Below, in pieces: positions 22,192-34,027 of a stretch of 64,000 nucleotides of DNA. The position numbers and the translations under genes were made by a program. Location: assembly GCA_025093985.1 (NCBI GenBank), contig JACAAK010000002.1, forward strand, positions 2,232,001 to 2,296,000, written 5' to 3'. Each line of letters starts with the position of its first letter. The stretch's first letter is position 1. Origin of the DNA: Calvatia gigantea. Taxonomy: Eukaryota; Basidiomycota; Agaricomycetes; Agaricales; Lycoperdaceae. Under the pieces are notes generated by a model, which was not told the DNA's origin, searched no databases, and saw nothing but the letters and a program-made list of their open reading frames with translations.

Positions 22192-22495
22192 TGTTGTGAA
22201 CTTTTGTCTATTTATGTTCACTCTGTGCCTATCTTCATTCTGATATATCTGATATCCATTTCATCTATTCCAGTACCAGCGATCTCCAAGTATTGACTCA
22301 TAAGACTACTACGCTATTATCATTGGATGTTTCATGTAGTTACCTCCATCCGTTCAACCGGATGTCTACTGTATTTAAGTGTACATACATACTCCTGTAT
22401 TCGGTACACTTAACCACCTAGTTCTCTCCCCTTACTTGCCCTCAAGTCTTAGCCTAAGTTGCAACCTGAGGTTTACTCAGACTAAGGTCATAACA
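22192..22495 (+). repeat. G2 5' LTR, partial duplicate
   Basis: 304 bp TGTTGTGAAC..GTCATAACA, inserted at the same TAAGA site as the LTR at 28416; a product of duplication D5 rather than an independent insertion. Confidence 0.8.
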
Positions 22496-22574
22496 TTTGG
22501 TTAAGTGTCTCCACCTCACCTTGCAAGGAGTAGGCTGAAACAGGCCTAAACAAAGACAACCCAGGAGCTAGTAT

Positions 22575-22678
22575 ATGAGCTTGAACCCAGACGAATATAG
22601 AGAGCCAAATCTCGAAGTCACTGATAATGAATCCAAAACATCAGACAAAGAAGAAACAGGAAACACTGAGTACCTACT
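22575..22678 (+). pseudogene. G2 Gag N-terminus, fused to G4 sequence
   Basis: MSLNPDEYREPNLEV.. for about 33 codons, then an abrupt join at about 22674-22679 to the reversed G4 integrase tail. The downstream open frame is chimeric and not a gene. Confidence 0.6.
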
Positions 22679-22956
22679 GTTTGATTTGAATGGGAGTTTC
22701 AGGTTTCTCTATTCAAGCCATACTTGTTGTCCTAGGGTAAAGGGTTTGAATTTTAATTTAATTCATTGTTCCATGTATTCCATAGCTAATTTATGGGCAG
22801 TGATAGCTTCTTTCCTGGTGTGGTCCAGTAATTCTATTCTTTCTTTAGTGGTAGTAAAGTTTAATTCTTCAAGGATTGTAGGTATTCCATGAGGTTTTAT
22901 CCCATATATGAGTTCAAAAGGTGTTTGTTTTCAATCAGAGTATGTTCTTGAGTTAT

Positions 22957-23295
22957 TGTCAGTGCAACCTCTAATGGTCCCCCCAGACTGTCCCACAACC
23001 CCACACCCTTACCTGCTCTTAGCTATATGGATATGAACAACAACTGGAGATCCTGAAGGACAATGATGGACTTACATACATAATAAAACAATAAGGACAA
23101 TAGACAGTAAAGTAGTATATATTAATCTGTACATCTGCAGGGGACTCTTATCCAATTCTCTAAGGATTCCCCTGTAGATATGTAGTCTGTACACACATTT
23201 GTAACATAATTAAGGATTCCCCCACAGTTACCTGCTTGCCTACCTCATGAGAGCCTCACATCCTCAAGCCACTCAGACTGCAGGTTGCCCTTACA
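22957..23295 (+). repeat. 5' LTR of G3c, third copy
   Basis: 339 bp, same ends as 15418-15756. Confidence 0.75.
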
Positions 23296-23703
23296 GAAAA
23301 ATCAGATCTCATGAGAGACCTGGTTGTCCACTGGGAACAACTCAGAGAAGTCCCCCTCAAATACCCTCTACTAGCCAATCCTATCTCTACCTGCCTGACA
23401 TACCCTCCATGTTGGACTAGCCCTAGCTGCAACAGTAGCAGGGGCAACCACAGCAGGTTCAACTACAGCCAGTGCAGAACATGTCTTCTCTTGGAACAAA
23501 TACTTGTACAGCTGCAGAACAGCCTACAGGAGGTGATAAATTGTCAGGCAGCATCTGAACTAAGAGTATATGAAATACTCTCATCCTTACAAGGTCAGAT
23601 CAGTACAGTGGCTGCTGCAAATGCCCCTGCTCCCCACATGCCACAACCCTCCACCAACCATACTTCCACTCCTATACCTTGGCCATACTCCACATCCACC
23701 TGG
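23296..23703 (+). pseudogene. G3c Gag N-terminus, third copy
   Basis: Same truncated Gag start as 15757-16163, with one extra T near 23486 that merges two frames; cut by W at 23704. Confidence 0.55.
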
Positions 23704-25185
23704 TATAATGGCAAAGCTATTTTCACACTTGAAAATCACTAATCTAAGGCATACAAGCCTAATCTAACAATTACATTAAACCTTCCTGTAGTAGTATGAC
23801 CTAATCTAAAAGCCCAACAGTATAATAAAAGAGTACTCAATCACTGTAGAACACTATGGCCATTGATGATGGATAGCAGTGGCTATAGGATGACTACTGT
23901 GCTTAAACTAAAAGCAACTCTAACAGTGCACTATATGACCAGTCATGATTCCGGCTGGACTAGGCAGTAAAACCATTCCAATGCATCTATACAGAGCTAC
24001 AGGACCCCTCCAATGAGTTTAGACTCAAGAAATAAGTCTGACACACTTAATCTAAAAGAATGATTAGTGTGTTCACAAGGAAATGCCACTGTTGTTAGAT
24101 TAATGAACATCACTCAGCACTAATAATGCATATGGACATATTCACATACAATCTATGGGGACACATAGGAGGACAATTCACATGACATCTGAAATCTCAG
24201 ATGCTCTACATACTTAGAGAAGAATACAGAACCAGAGAATGGGCTAAAACACAGCCTGGAACAAACAGATACCCAAAATCCTTATGTATTTCCAATGTTT
24301 CACTAATCTAATAGGTTGTGGCTCTCTTGGTGTGTGATCTAATCTACTGGTTTGTACCTTGCTTGATAATACATTCCTAGTCATGTAATCACTATCTTGT
24401 CATAACAAGCACCCAAATAATATATAACCCCCTCTGAGGTGTTAGATGTGGCAAAGAACCTACTAGCCATTGCCTAGCCTTTAGAGTGCAGTGAAAAGTG
24501 ATCTATTGTGCCTGAGCAAAGCAAAGTAATAAATTCTTTTGAGATTAACTGAATTAAGTGTTATGTGCATTACCTTACTTTACAACTGGGCCTGGATCAT
24601 CTCCACTTAGGGAGAGGTTCAACACTATAGCCCAGGAGTATTCAACAAGTCTCAATAACTTCTGTGCAGACTTCAGATTGCTCCCTCAAGTAGAAGCTCA
24701 TACTTGTCTGAGAAGTCCAAGTTAAATGTCACTGCAGTCCCCAAGGTTGTTAATCTTGTAGCAGACAAGCAAAGATAAGGAAGCTTGTTACTAGAATAAC
24801 CTAAGGTAATACAAGTGTACTACTTAAGGTTTATATACTAGCTACACATAAGAGATGAGTAATTATGTAGTAAGAGGGTATAAGTCAATGGGAGACTACT
24901 ACAGGTTAATTGGTAATCTAAGGAGTCATAGAGAATAGTTAATGAATAAGAAAAGAAGCAATACAAGTCACAAGAAGACAGAGATGAGTAGATAGAAGTC
25001 TGTTAGTAGGAAGTATGAGATATAAACAGAAACATGACTCAGAATGAGTCATAAGAAGATAAACTAGAAGTACATGTGATAAATAAATAAAAATTGGACT
25101 GGGGTATATGGAAAAGAAAAGGAAAAGTCTAAAGAGAAGGTTAATATGTTAATGAAGGAGTTAGTCCATGGTTAAGTACCACGAA

Positions 25186-25326
25186 ACAGAATTAGAAACA
25201 CAACTCAGATATGACTGACAATGCAGTAGTACCTGCAACAGCACCCAGTGGGAAAGGCTTAGTGCCAGACCCAGGATTTTTCAACAGCACCCGCACCAAA
25301 TTTGATGATTGGTGAAGAGCTATGAT
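25186..25326 (+). pseudogene. G2 Gag fragment
   Basis: Encodes SDMTDNAVVPATAPSGKG.. and FDDW followed by TGA, identical in layout to 29070-29180, and is interrupted at ATGAT by the G2' LTR. The left edge is a rearrangement junction with repeat Z. Confidence 0.6.
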
Positions 25327-25634
25327 TGTTATGAGTTTCCACCGATCATAACGAGTTCCATGCTATTCTACATTCCTAACTATCTGTGTACCTGTTTCAG
25401 TTATTCTAGTCCAGCGTTCTCCGAAGATATGACTCGTACCAACTACCACGCCTTGACCAGACGTTTCATGTAGTTACTCCATCCATTCAACTGGATAGCT
25501 CTAGACGTATTTAAGCGTACATACACCCTGTTGTATTTGGTACGCTTAACCACCTTTTGTTCTCTTTCCCTTACTCGCCCTCAAGACTTAGCCAGAGCTG
25601 CAACCTGAGGTCTAAACCGACTAAGGTCGTAACA
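25327..25634 (+). repeat. G2' 5' LTR
   Basis: 308 bp, TGTTATGAGT..GTCGTAACA. TATTTAAG at about 25509 lies 34 nt before ACGCTTAACCA (25542-25552), the predicted transcript start. Two nt after the LTR, TGGTTAAGCGT (25637-25647) is its exact complement, so this is a self-priming primer site. No right-hand LTR exists, because the element is cut at about 27470. Confidence 0.8.
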
Positions 25635-25715
25635 TTTGGTTAAGCGTCATCACCTCACCTTGCAGGAAACAGAGTTGAAAAAGACTCGAACCACGACGAA
25701 CCCAGGAGCCATTAC

Positions 25716-26864
25716 ATGAGCTCGAACCCTGATGAATACAGAGAACCACAGCTTGAAGTTACAGACGACGAACTTGAAACAGACAGCGAAACCGAGTCAT
25801 CAGACGAAGAAGCAGAGAATCCCAAAGTACCTGCACCAGAAACGGTTGTAACAAGCAACGAACCCGGAGAAACCACACAAGGAGTAAACCCAACAGGAGT
25901 AGAAGCAGTTATATCAGAACTCTTCGACGAACTCGACATAGCAGAAGAACAGTTAGAACAACAGGAGAACCAAGACACCGAAATAGAATCAGAATCAGGA
26001 GACTCAGAAATGACAGACAATACTGCACCTACCACAGCACCTAGCACAAAGGGACTTGTGCCCGACCCAGGGTTCTTCGATGGAACACGAACCAAATTCG
26101 ATGACTGGTGGAGAGCCATGACACTCTTCATGAAATTCAACAAAGTCAGCACGGCAGATGATAAAGCCATAGCAGTCTTGGCCAGACTGAGGGGAGGAAC
26201 AGCAGGAGCATATGCAGCAATGAAAGCACCACAAATCCTGGAAGGAGAAGACTCTGTAGACTGGAAGGTCTTTGCAGAAGAATTCAAACGAACCTTCTCA
26301 GACAATGCCATGAACGCAAAGGCGGAATGGCAGATCGAAAAATTCAAACAGGGGAATAGGAACACGGCCGACTACCTCATCGAATTTGAGGTACTGAAAA
26401 ACAAGGCAAAAACTGACAACCGACACGCCATGTTCCTATTGTGAAAAAACACCCGACAAGATATTATCCACACCATCACAGGCTATCCTCCAGCCACGCG
26501 ACCCGATACGTACCCAGAATGGAAGGAGGCCATACTAGCAGTTGGACAAGGATACGAAGCATCCAAATACCGAGGGGATAAGAAAACTAACTCGGGAACT
26601 ACTTATGGAGGAATGGGAGAACCCATGGAGATAGGAAGCAGGCGACATGTGTTCAATGCAAAAGGGGAACCCAAATGCTACAACTGTGGGATATTCGGAC
26701 ACATGTCCAAAGACTGCAAGAAACCCAAAGGGTTAACATGCTACAACTGCGGCAAAATCAGACACATAGCCAAAGCATGCACCGCACCAAAGAAAGTACA
26801 GATCCGAGCAATGGATGAAGCAAAACCAGAGGAACACCAGGATTTTTCCAGAGACTCCGAGTAG
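25716..26864 (+). pseudogene. G2' Gag (one stop codon)
   Basis: One frame of 382 codons with a single TGA at 26442-26444. Order: acidic N-terminal region rich in Glu/Asp (residues 1-105), capsid-like part FFDGTRTKFDDWWRAM, ..WQIEKFKQGNRNTADYLIEFE, and two CCHC knuckles, CYNCGIFGHMSKDC and CYNCGKIRHIAKAC. This is the best-preserved Gag of the G2 group and shows that the stops in G2 were once Trp or Arg codons. It keeps many CpG sites, unlike G2. Role: RNA packaging and particle assembly in the cytoplasm. Confidence 0.8.
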
Positions 26865-26881
26865 GCACTACCTCGAGAGTC

Positions 26882-27470
26882 AAGAAACTTGTATCTAGGA
26901 TATCAGAAGAATATTACACGATTCCTCAGAAACGAAAGCGCGAACTAAACCTAAAAGGGAAAATCCAAACCCTGACAAAAAGAATAACAGTAAACACTAT
27001 AGTCGACTCGGGATGCACCACCAGCAGCATCAGCAAAAGACTGGTAGATGAAGAAAAAATCCCCACAGAAAAATTAGGACAAGAAATCATGGTACTTAAC
27101 GCGGACGGCACGGCAAACCAAGGAGGAAAGGTCACGGAAAAGGCAACTATACAAATGGAAATTGAAGGACACAAAGAAACAATCGAAGCGTTGGTCGTAC
27201 AACTCCAAGACAGAGCAGAAGTATTCCTAGGACACGACTGGCTCATCAAACACAACCCGGAAGTAAACTGGTGAACAGGAGAAATAAAGTTCAATCAATG
27301 CCCAAAGGACTGCAAAGTCCCACACCAAAGCATCCAGGTAACAGACAAAATCCGAAGCATGACCACCACCGAGGATATATGGGAAGAGGAAGAAGAGCCC
27401 GACCCCACCGAACCATCAGACCTGCCAGACTACGTACGACCATTCACACATTTATTCAACAAAACTACAA
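26882..27470 (+). pseudogene. G2' protease and start of RT, truncated
   Basis: Aspartic protease with NTIVDSGCTTSSIS (active-site DSG), then EVFLGHDWLIKHNPEVNW, the standard retropepsin C-terminal flank, followed by TGA where Arg is expected, and DIWEEEEEPDPTEPSD..DYVRPFTHLFNK, the linker to RT. It is cut at about 27470 by the D5 duplication boundary. This protease region is deleted from both G2 copies in the window. Confidence 0.7.
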
Positions 27471-28415
27471 GCTAAATGCCAGGAAGGCAACTTAGCAGGA
27501 AAAGATAGTAGGCACGGTCATGTCATCTTTCAACCTTAATCAGTGCAGATTTTGCTTCTTCTAGTGTCAATGTTATGAGTGGGTTATGCAGGATATCAGC
27601 TGAAGGTTAGCTGCCAGAGGATTTGGGTGAGAATATATATAGCAGGCAAGTTGGACAAGTATGAGATTTGGACTCAGTGGCTTCAACATATGTGTTGCAC
27701 CTTTCTGCTGTCATTGAAGTCTGTATTTCAGGAGGGAGTAGGGTCAGAGGGTCAGAGGAACAGAGATAGAGAGGAACAGGATCAGAGGACATAATCATGG
27801 TTGATAATCAGACTAAGGAATTACAAGCATGGGGACTAGGTTTATATACTAGTCTAAAAAGTGGGAAGTATGAAAGTAATGGTGAATGAAGAATGGATGG
27901 CCACTAAGGGCAGCTGTCTAACAAAACACCAGGATCAAGTTCTAACTATAAGGTGATAGTGGAGGAGTTGAAGGAGATAGAGATTAATATGGAAAACAAG
28001 ATATTGGACCAACTGACAGAAAGAATAAAGAGCACCCCAATGCAGCTGGACTAAGGTAACAATGACTATGAGTGGGGGAAGTAGGTGAGAGTGGGTGAAC
28101 ATGTGTGGGTCATGACAGTCAACTCCATTCACTTTGTAAACTCATTAACTGATTTGATCTTCAAGGGTGGCTGACATGGCTCAAATCCCATGTACAGGTA
28201 ACATCCAGTGTCTAAGAGGAAGGGAGAGTGTTAGGTGGAAGTGTGGACATAGTTGTTGTATTGGAATTCCATGAGTGGAAGGAGGTTGTGCCAGTTGTTC
28301 TATCACTTGTTTATGAAGAGGCAGAGGTACTGATCAAGGTCCTGGTTCACCTGTTCTGTCTACCCATCAGTCTGTGGGTGCCAGGTGGTTGAGGTGGCCA
28401 TCTTGATCCCTAAGA
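27470..28415 (-). pseudogene. G3b Pol fragment with solo LTR H, second copy
   Basis: Equivalent to 21246-22191; the solo LTR lies at 27571-28117 between GTCAA repeats (27566-27570 and 28118-28122). Here the G3b sequence can be followed across the G2 insertion: TAAGA (28411-28415) resumes at 46387. Confidence 0.65.
27571..28117. mobile_element. Solo LTR H, duplicate, TSD GTCAA
   Basis: 547 bp copy of 21345-21893 at the same target. Confidence 0.78.
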
Positions 28416-28719
28416 TGTTGTGAACTTTTGTCTATTTATGTTCACTCTGTGCCTATCTTCATTCTGATATATCTGATATCCATTTCATCTATTCCAGTAC
28501 CAGTGATCTCCAAGTATTGACTCATAAGACTACTACGCCATTATCATTGGATGTTTCATATAGTTACCTTCATCCATTCAACCAGATGTCTACTGTATTT
28601 AAGTGTACATACATACTCCTGTATTCGGTACACTTAACCACCTAGTTCTCTCCCCTTACTTGCCCTCAAGTCTTAGCCTAAGTTGCAACCTGAGGTTTAC
28701 TCAGACTAAGGTCGTAACA
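28416..28719 (+). repeat. G2 5' LTR (unit 1)
   Basis: TATTTAA at 28596-28602, predicted transcript start ACACTTAACCA at 28630-28640, LTR end GTCGTAACA. The primer site TGGTTAAGTGT (28722-28732) follows after 2 nt. Confidence 0.85.
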
Positions 28720-28798
28720 TTTGGTTAAGTGTCTCCACCTCACCTTGCAAGGAGTAGGCTGAAACAGGCCTAAACAAAGACAACCCAGGAGCTAGTAT

Positions 28799-29660
28799 AT
28801 GAGCTTGAACCCAGATGAATATAGAGAGCCAAATCTCGAAGTCACTGATGATGAATCCAAAACATCAGACAAAGAAGAAACAGGAAACACTGAAGTACCT
28901 GAAGAACCAACCAGAGAAACACACAACAAACTTGGAGCAAACCCAGCAGAAGAAAAAGTACTATCAGAACTTCTAAATGAACTCGACCTAGCAGAGGAAG
29001 AGCTAATTCATCAGGAGAAATCAGACGAATCAAGCTCAGATGAAACAGAATTAGAAACCAACTCAGATATGACTGACAATGCAGTAGTACCTGCAACAGC
29101 ACCCAGTGGGAAAGGCTTAGTGCCAGACCCAGGATTTTTCGACAGCACCCGCACCAAATTTGATGATTGGTGAAGAGCTATGATGCTCTTTATGAAATTC
29201 AACAAGATTGCCTCAGCCGATGACTGAGTTATAGCAGTCCTAGCCAGACTACAAGGAGGAACTGTGGAAGCATATGCGGCTATGAAAGCACCAACCATCC
29301 TAGAGTCTGAAGACTCAGTAGACTGGAAGGTGTTCTCCAAGGACTTTAGAAGAACCTTCTCAGACGATACCTCAAACAGTAAAACAGAATGGCAGATCGA
29401 AAAATTCAAACAAGGAAATTGAAACACTGCCGACTATCTAATCAAATTCGAAGTCTTGAAAAGCAAAGCCAAGACTGATAGCAAGCATGCTATGTTCCTA
29501 CTTAGGAAAAACACCTGACAGGATATCATACACATGATCACCAGTTATCCACCTTCAGCTAGACTAGACACATATGTGGAATGGAAGGAAGCCATACTCT
29601 CCATCAGACAAGGGTATGAAGCATCTGAGAAGATCTATGGGAAGAAGAAGATAAACCAGA
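28799..29660 (+). pseudogene. G2 Gag (unit 1), CpG-decayed and deleted
   Basis: MSLNPDEYREPNLEVTDDES.. through the capsid-like part. In-frame TGA stops occur at FDDW(stop)RAM (29171-29173, Trp in G2'), at ADD(stop)VIAV (29224-29226), at KQGN(stop)NTADY (29419-29421, CGN-type Arg in G2') and at KNT(stop)QD (29516-29518, CGA in G2'). The frame otherwise matches G2' without indels up to GYEASE near 29620, after which about 0.75 kb is deleted. Confidence 0.7.
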
Positions 29661-31946
29661 CCTGACCAAGCCGGAAGACCTACCAGACTATGTACAACTG
29701 TTCACACACCTATTCAACAAGACAATGTTCAACAAGCTTCCAGAACGAACCAAATGGGACCACAAGATAATCCTAACCGAGGATGCCCCAAAAGAAATAA
29801 GTGCGGGGACATATAACATGATGGTTAAAGAACAGGATGAACTCAAGACATTCATCAAAGAAAACCTAGAATTAGGATGAATACAACCATTGAAGTCCCT
29901 ATACACAGCTCTAACATTCTTTATTCCAAAGAAAGATGGGTCCAAGAGACTAATTCAAGACTACAGACAATTGAACAATGTGGTGGTCAAAGATAAAATG
30001 CCACTACCAAGAATCAGCGAGGTAATCGACAAACTCAGAAAAGCAAAATATTTCAACAAACTCGACATCATCTGGGGATACAACAACGTCAGGATCAAAG
30101 AAGGAGACAAATGGAAGGCAGCTTTCCTTACTAACGAAAGACTTTTTGAACCAACAGTCATGTGTTTTGGCCTAAGTAACTCACTAGGAACTTTCTCCAG
30201 AATGATGACAAGCATCTTCTGAGACCTACTGCAAAATGGAGATATTGTGAACTATATGGATGACTTTGCTATCCCAGGCAACACCAAAGAACAGCTGAAG
30301 AAACGAACAGTACAGTTCCTGGAATGAGCTGCCCATATAACCTATACTTCAAACAGACTAAATGTATCTTTGATGCAGAAGAAATTCCAATGCTAGGAGT
30401 TAAAGTGGAGCATGGGCGAATTGAGATGGAAGAAGAAAAAGTGAAATCAGTATGGGAATGGCCTGAGCCAAAAAATACCAAAGGAGTAGAAAGATTCCTG
30501 GGTTTCGCCAACTACTACTGACACTTTATCAAGGACTTCAGCAAAATTGCAGGACCACTAAACAAGCTCAGAGGGGTAGCTACATGGGAATGGACCAACA
30601 AACATCAGACTGTCTTCGACCAACTCAAGAAATGTATCACTGAAGAACCCATCCTGACACTACCACAAAGACAAGGTCAATTCAGGGTAGAAGTCAATGT
30701 GTCAGATTATGCACTAGGAGGTGTACTATCACAACAGCAAGAAGACAAATGGTACCCCATCGCCTTCACCTCACAAATGTTATCGCCAGCTGAATGAAAC
30801 TATGAAATATATGACAAAGAATTACTAGCGATCATTCATGCCTTGAAAGAATGGAAACATTATCTCCTCAATGCTGAAGAAAAGTTTGAAATCTGGACCA
30901 ATCATGAAAATCTGAAATACTATTGGGAACTACAGAAACTGAATGGATGACAAGCATGATGGTATCTGTGACTACAAGACTACGATTTCATACTATGACA
31001 TGTACCTGGAAAAATGAACACAAAAGCCAACCTACTATCCTGAATCCATCAAATACTGGAAGGACAGGAGGATAAATTAGTCACCATGATCCGGGAAAGC
31101 TGGCTACAGACCAACAGCATGGACAGCACAATACTCCTACAAGCAGAACTGTTCATCAAGCCAGACCTCCTAGAGAAAATTTGAAGCCAAACCCAACGAG
31201 AGACAATGGTCCTGACTGAACTGAAAAAACAAGATTTCCAACTCATTGAACACCACAAAGTAGTCTACAAACAAAACAGCACATACATTCCACCTGACCA
31301 AAGGTTACAAGAAGAAATCCTAACACAATATCACAATATCCCAGACACAGGACACCCGGGCCAGCACAGAATGATGGAACAAATCAGCCATGATTACTGG
31401 TGGCCAACAATATGGAAAGATGTGAAAAGATACATCCGAGGATGCCAAGCCTGCCAGAGGAACAAAACAAGGACAACACCACTCAAATCACCACTACACC
31501 CCCTCCCAGTCCCAAATGGACCTTGGGAAGAAATTAGCATTGATATGATCAGACCACTACCAGAGTCTGAAGGAAAAGACACAATACTGGTCATTGTAGA
31601 TCACTTCACAAAAATGATACAGCTTACAGTGACTACCATGGACATTTCATCCAAAGGTATCACAAAGATATATTGAAATGAGATATGGAAGCTACATGGA
31701 CTACCGAGGAAAGTACTCAGCAACCGAGGACCTCAGTTCACATCAGAATTCACCAAAGAACTATTCAAAGGACTTGGCATAGAATGAAACCTATCTATGG
31801 CATACTACCCACAAACAGATGGACAAATAGAATGCATCAACAGAGAAGTAGAAATGTATATCTACTTATACTGCAATTACAACCAGGACAACTGGGCAGA
31901 ATGGCTCCCCATCGCAGAATTTCAGTATAACGACAAACAACATGGA
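29660..31946 (+). pseudogene. G2 Pol: RT, RNase H and integrase N-terminal half (unit 1)
   Basis: LTEDAPKEISAGTYN, FFIPKKDGSKRLIQDYRQLNN, and NYMDDFAIPG (RT active site YMDD); 1 bp is missing near 30332 relative to unit 2. RNase H shows EVNVSDYALGG (catalytic Asp changed to Asn) and YDKELLAIIHALKEWKHYL. Integrase has GHPGQHRMM, CQACQRN (HHCC zinc site), ISIDMIRPL and LSNRGPQFTSEF, the second catalytic Asp also being Asn. There are about ten in-frame TGA stops at Arg positions. It is cut by G1 at FQYNDKQH (31946). Confidence 0.75.
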
Positions 31947-32647
31947 TGTCACAACCCGTACACGCGCTCACCCACTTCACCCGCTCTTACCCGGACTATA
32001 CTTTATATTTTATTTATCATTCGCTCTCACCCGCTCTCCCCCGTCTCCCCCGCTCTCCATTCTTACTATTATGTCTGACGTTAATTTCCAATTATCCTCC
32101 TTGTACATTTCTCCGGTTGTCCATACCTACTCCCGTTTCCCTTGCAATCCCTTTTACCGTTCATATCGTTCCTGTTTCACCTTATTCCTTTTAGCTAGCT
32201 GCATTCCCGGTGTTTTTATCTAGTGGCCATACCTGGCCCGCACCTGAAGTCGTAGTAGTTTCCTTTTGTAGAACCACACTTCCTCGCGTATATAAACTGT
32301 AGCTACTTCGCCTGTAATCCTCAGTCTGAAATCTACTTAGCGACACGCTACTTCTATCTTACCTCTGTCTCTGTCTCTGTCTCCGCCTCTGACTCTGCCC
32401 TCGTCCCTTATTCTGAAGTTAGGACTACCCGTCGGCAGGAGGGTGCAACACATACGTTGAAGCCACGGTCCTCCCAAGTTCGCCCGCTTTGTCCACCTTC
32501 GTCCGCATCCACGCATCATTCCGGGCGTCTAGACTCCGGTCGTCTCACCTGTGTGACCTGCGCTTAACAGTATTTCAGACTCCCAACTCCTGCTGTCGAT
32601 TTCTATTCCTTCACTTACTATGGCTACATTTGTTAGAACTAAGACTG
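31947..32647 (+). repeat. G1 5' LTR and leader, partial copy within unit 1
   Basis: 623 bp LTR (31947-32569) plus the primer site and the first 11 codons of G1 gag, then the D6 junction. Same ATGGA target as the complete G1, so it is part of the tandem duplication. Confidence 0.85.
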
Positions 32648-32782
32648 GGAGGTTGTGCCAGTTGTTCTATCACTTGTTTATGAAGAGGCAGAGGTACTGA
32701 TCAAGGTCCTGGTTCACCTGTTCTGTCTACCCATCAGTCTGTGGGTGCCAGGTGGTTGAGGTGGCCATCTTGATCCCTAAGA

Positions 32783-33086
32783 TGTTGTGAACTTTTGTCT
32801 ATTTATGTTCACTCTGTGCCTATCTTCATTCTGATATATCTGATATCCATTTCATCTATTCCAGTACCAGTGATCTCCAAGTATTGACTCATAAGACTAC
32901 TACGCCATTATCATTGGATGTTTCATATAGTTACCTTCATCCATTCAACCAGATGTCTACTGTATTTAAGTGTACATACATACTCCTGTATTCGGTACAC
33001 TTAACCACCTAGTTCTCTCCCCTTACTTGCCCTCAAGTCTTAGCCTAAGTTGCAACCTGAGGTTTACTCAGACTAAGGTCGTAACA
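32783..33086 (+). repeat. G2 5' LTR (unit 2)
   Basis: Copy of 28416-28719, preceded by the same TAAGA (32778-32782). Confidence 0.85.
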
Positions 33087-33165
33087 TTTGGTTAAGTGTC
33101 TCCACCTCACCTTGCAAGGAGTAGGCTGAAACAGGCCTAAACAAAGACAACCCAGGAGCTAGTAT

Positions 33166-34027
33166 ATGAGCTTGAACCCAGATGAATATAGAGAGCCAAA
33201 TCTCGAAGTCACTGATGATGAATCCAAAACATCAGACAAAGAAGAAACAGGAAACACTGAAGTACCTGAAGAACCAACCAGAGAAACACACAACAAACTT
33301 GGAGCAAACCCAGCAGAAGAAAAAGTACTATCAGAACTTCTAAATGAACTCGACCTAGCAGAGGAAGAGCTAATTCATCAGGAGAAATCAGACGAATCAA
33401 GCTCAGATGAAACAGAATTAGAAACCAACTCAGATATGACTGACAATGCAGTAGTACCTGCAACAGCACCCAGTGGGAAAGGCTTAGTGCCAGACCCAGG
33501 ATTTTTCGACAGCACCCGCACCAAATTTGATGATTGGTGAAGAGCTATGATGCTCTTTATGAAATTCAACAAGATTGCCTCAGCCGATGACTGAGTTATA
33601 GCAGTCCTAGCCAGACTACAAGGAGGAACTGTGGAAGCATATGCGGCTATGAAAGCACCAACCATCCTAGAGTCTGAAGACTCAGTAGACTGGAAGGTGT
33701 TCTCCAAGGACTTTAGAAGAACCTTCTCAGACGATACCTCAAACAGTAAAACAGAATGGCAGATCGAAAAATTCAAACAAGGAAATTGAAACACTGCCGA
33801 CTATCTAATCAAATTCGAAGTCTTGAAAAGCAAAGCCAAGACTGATAGCAAGCATGCTATGTTCCTACTTAGGAAAAACACCTGACAGGATATCATACAC
33901 ATGATCACCAGTTATCCACCTTCAGCTAGACTAGACACATATGTGGAATGGAAGGAAGCCATACTCTCCATCAGACAAGGGTATGAAGCATCTGAGAAGA
34001 TCTATGGGAAGAAGAAGATAAACCAGA
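33166..34027 (+). pseudogene. G2 Gag (unit 2)
   Basis: Copy of 28799-29660 with the same TGA stops and deletion. Confidence 0.7.

Larger units (their letters stand above)
22679..25185. repeat. Segmental duplication D3/D4 block
   Basis: Continuous copy of the 15139-16480 layout followed by the 19890-21170 layout: G4 integrase tail (22679-22956), G3c LTR (22957-23295), G3c Gag start (23296-23703), reversed W (23704-24558) and reversed Z (24559-25185). It keeps the Gag and W parts that are deleted at 19880, so it is the more complete arrangement. Confidence 0.8.
28281..32647. repeat. Tandem duplication D6, unit 1 (4.37 kb)
   Basis: Nearly identical to 32648-37014. The unit starts in G3b, includes the G2 5' LTR, gag and pol, and ends 78 bp into G1 after its LTR. 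The junction shows only a GG/GGA microhomology. The two units differ by scattered substitutions (for example 31226-31240 against 35593-35607) and two 1 bp indels. Confidence 0.9.

Noticed and set aside
22575..22892. 105-residue ORF starting like G2 Gag
   Set aside because: After about 33 residues it enters reversed G4 integrase sequence at a duplication breakpoint; it is a chimera.
5269..28415. CRISPR array or tRNA genes among the repeats
   Set aside because: Repeats are kilobase-scale retroelement pieces; no short regular repeat-spacer pattern and no cloverleaf with T-loop consensus was seen.
28799..31946. Reassigned genetic code with TGA read as Arg or Trp in the transposons
   Set aside because: NUF2 and RecQ use the standard code, sibling copies have CGA at the same sites, and catalytic residues are also lost at CpG; decay explains it better.
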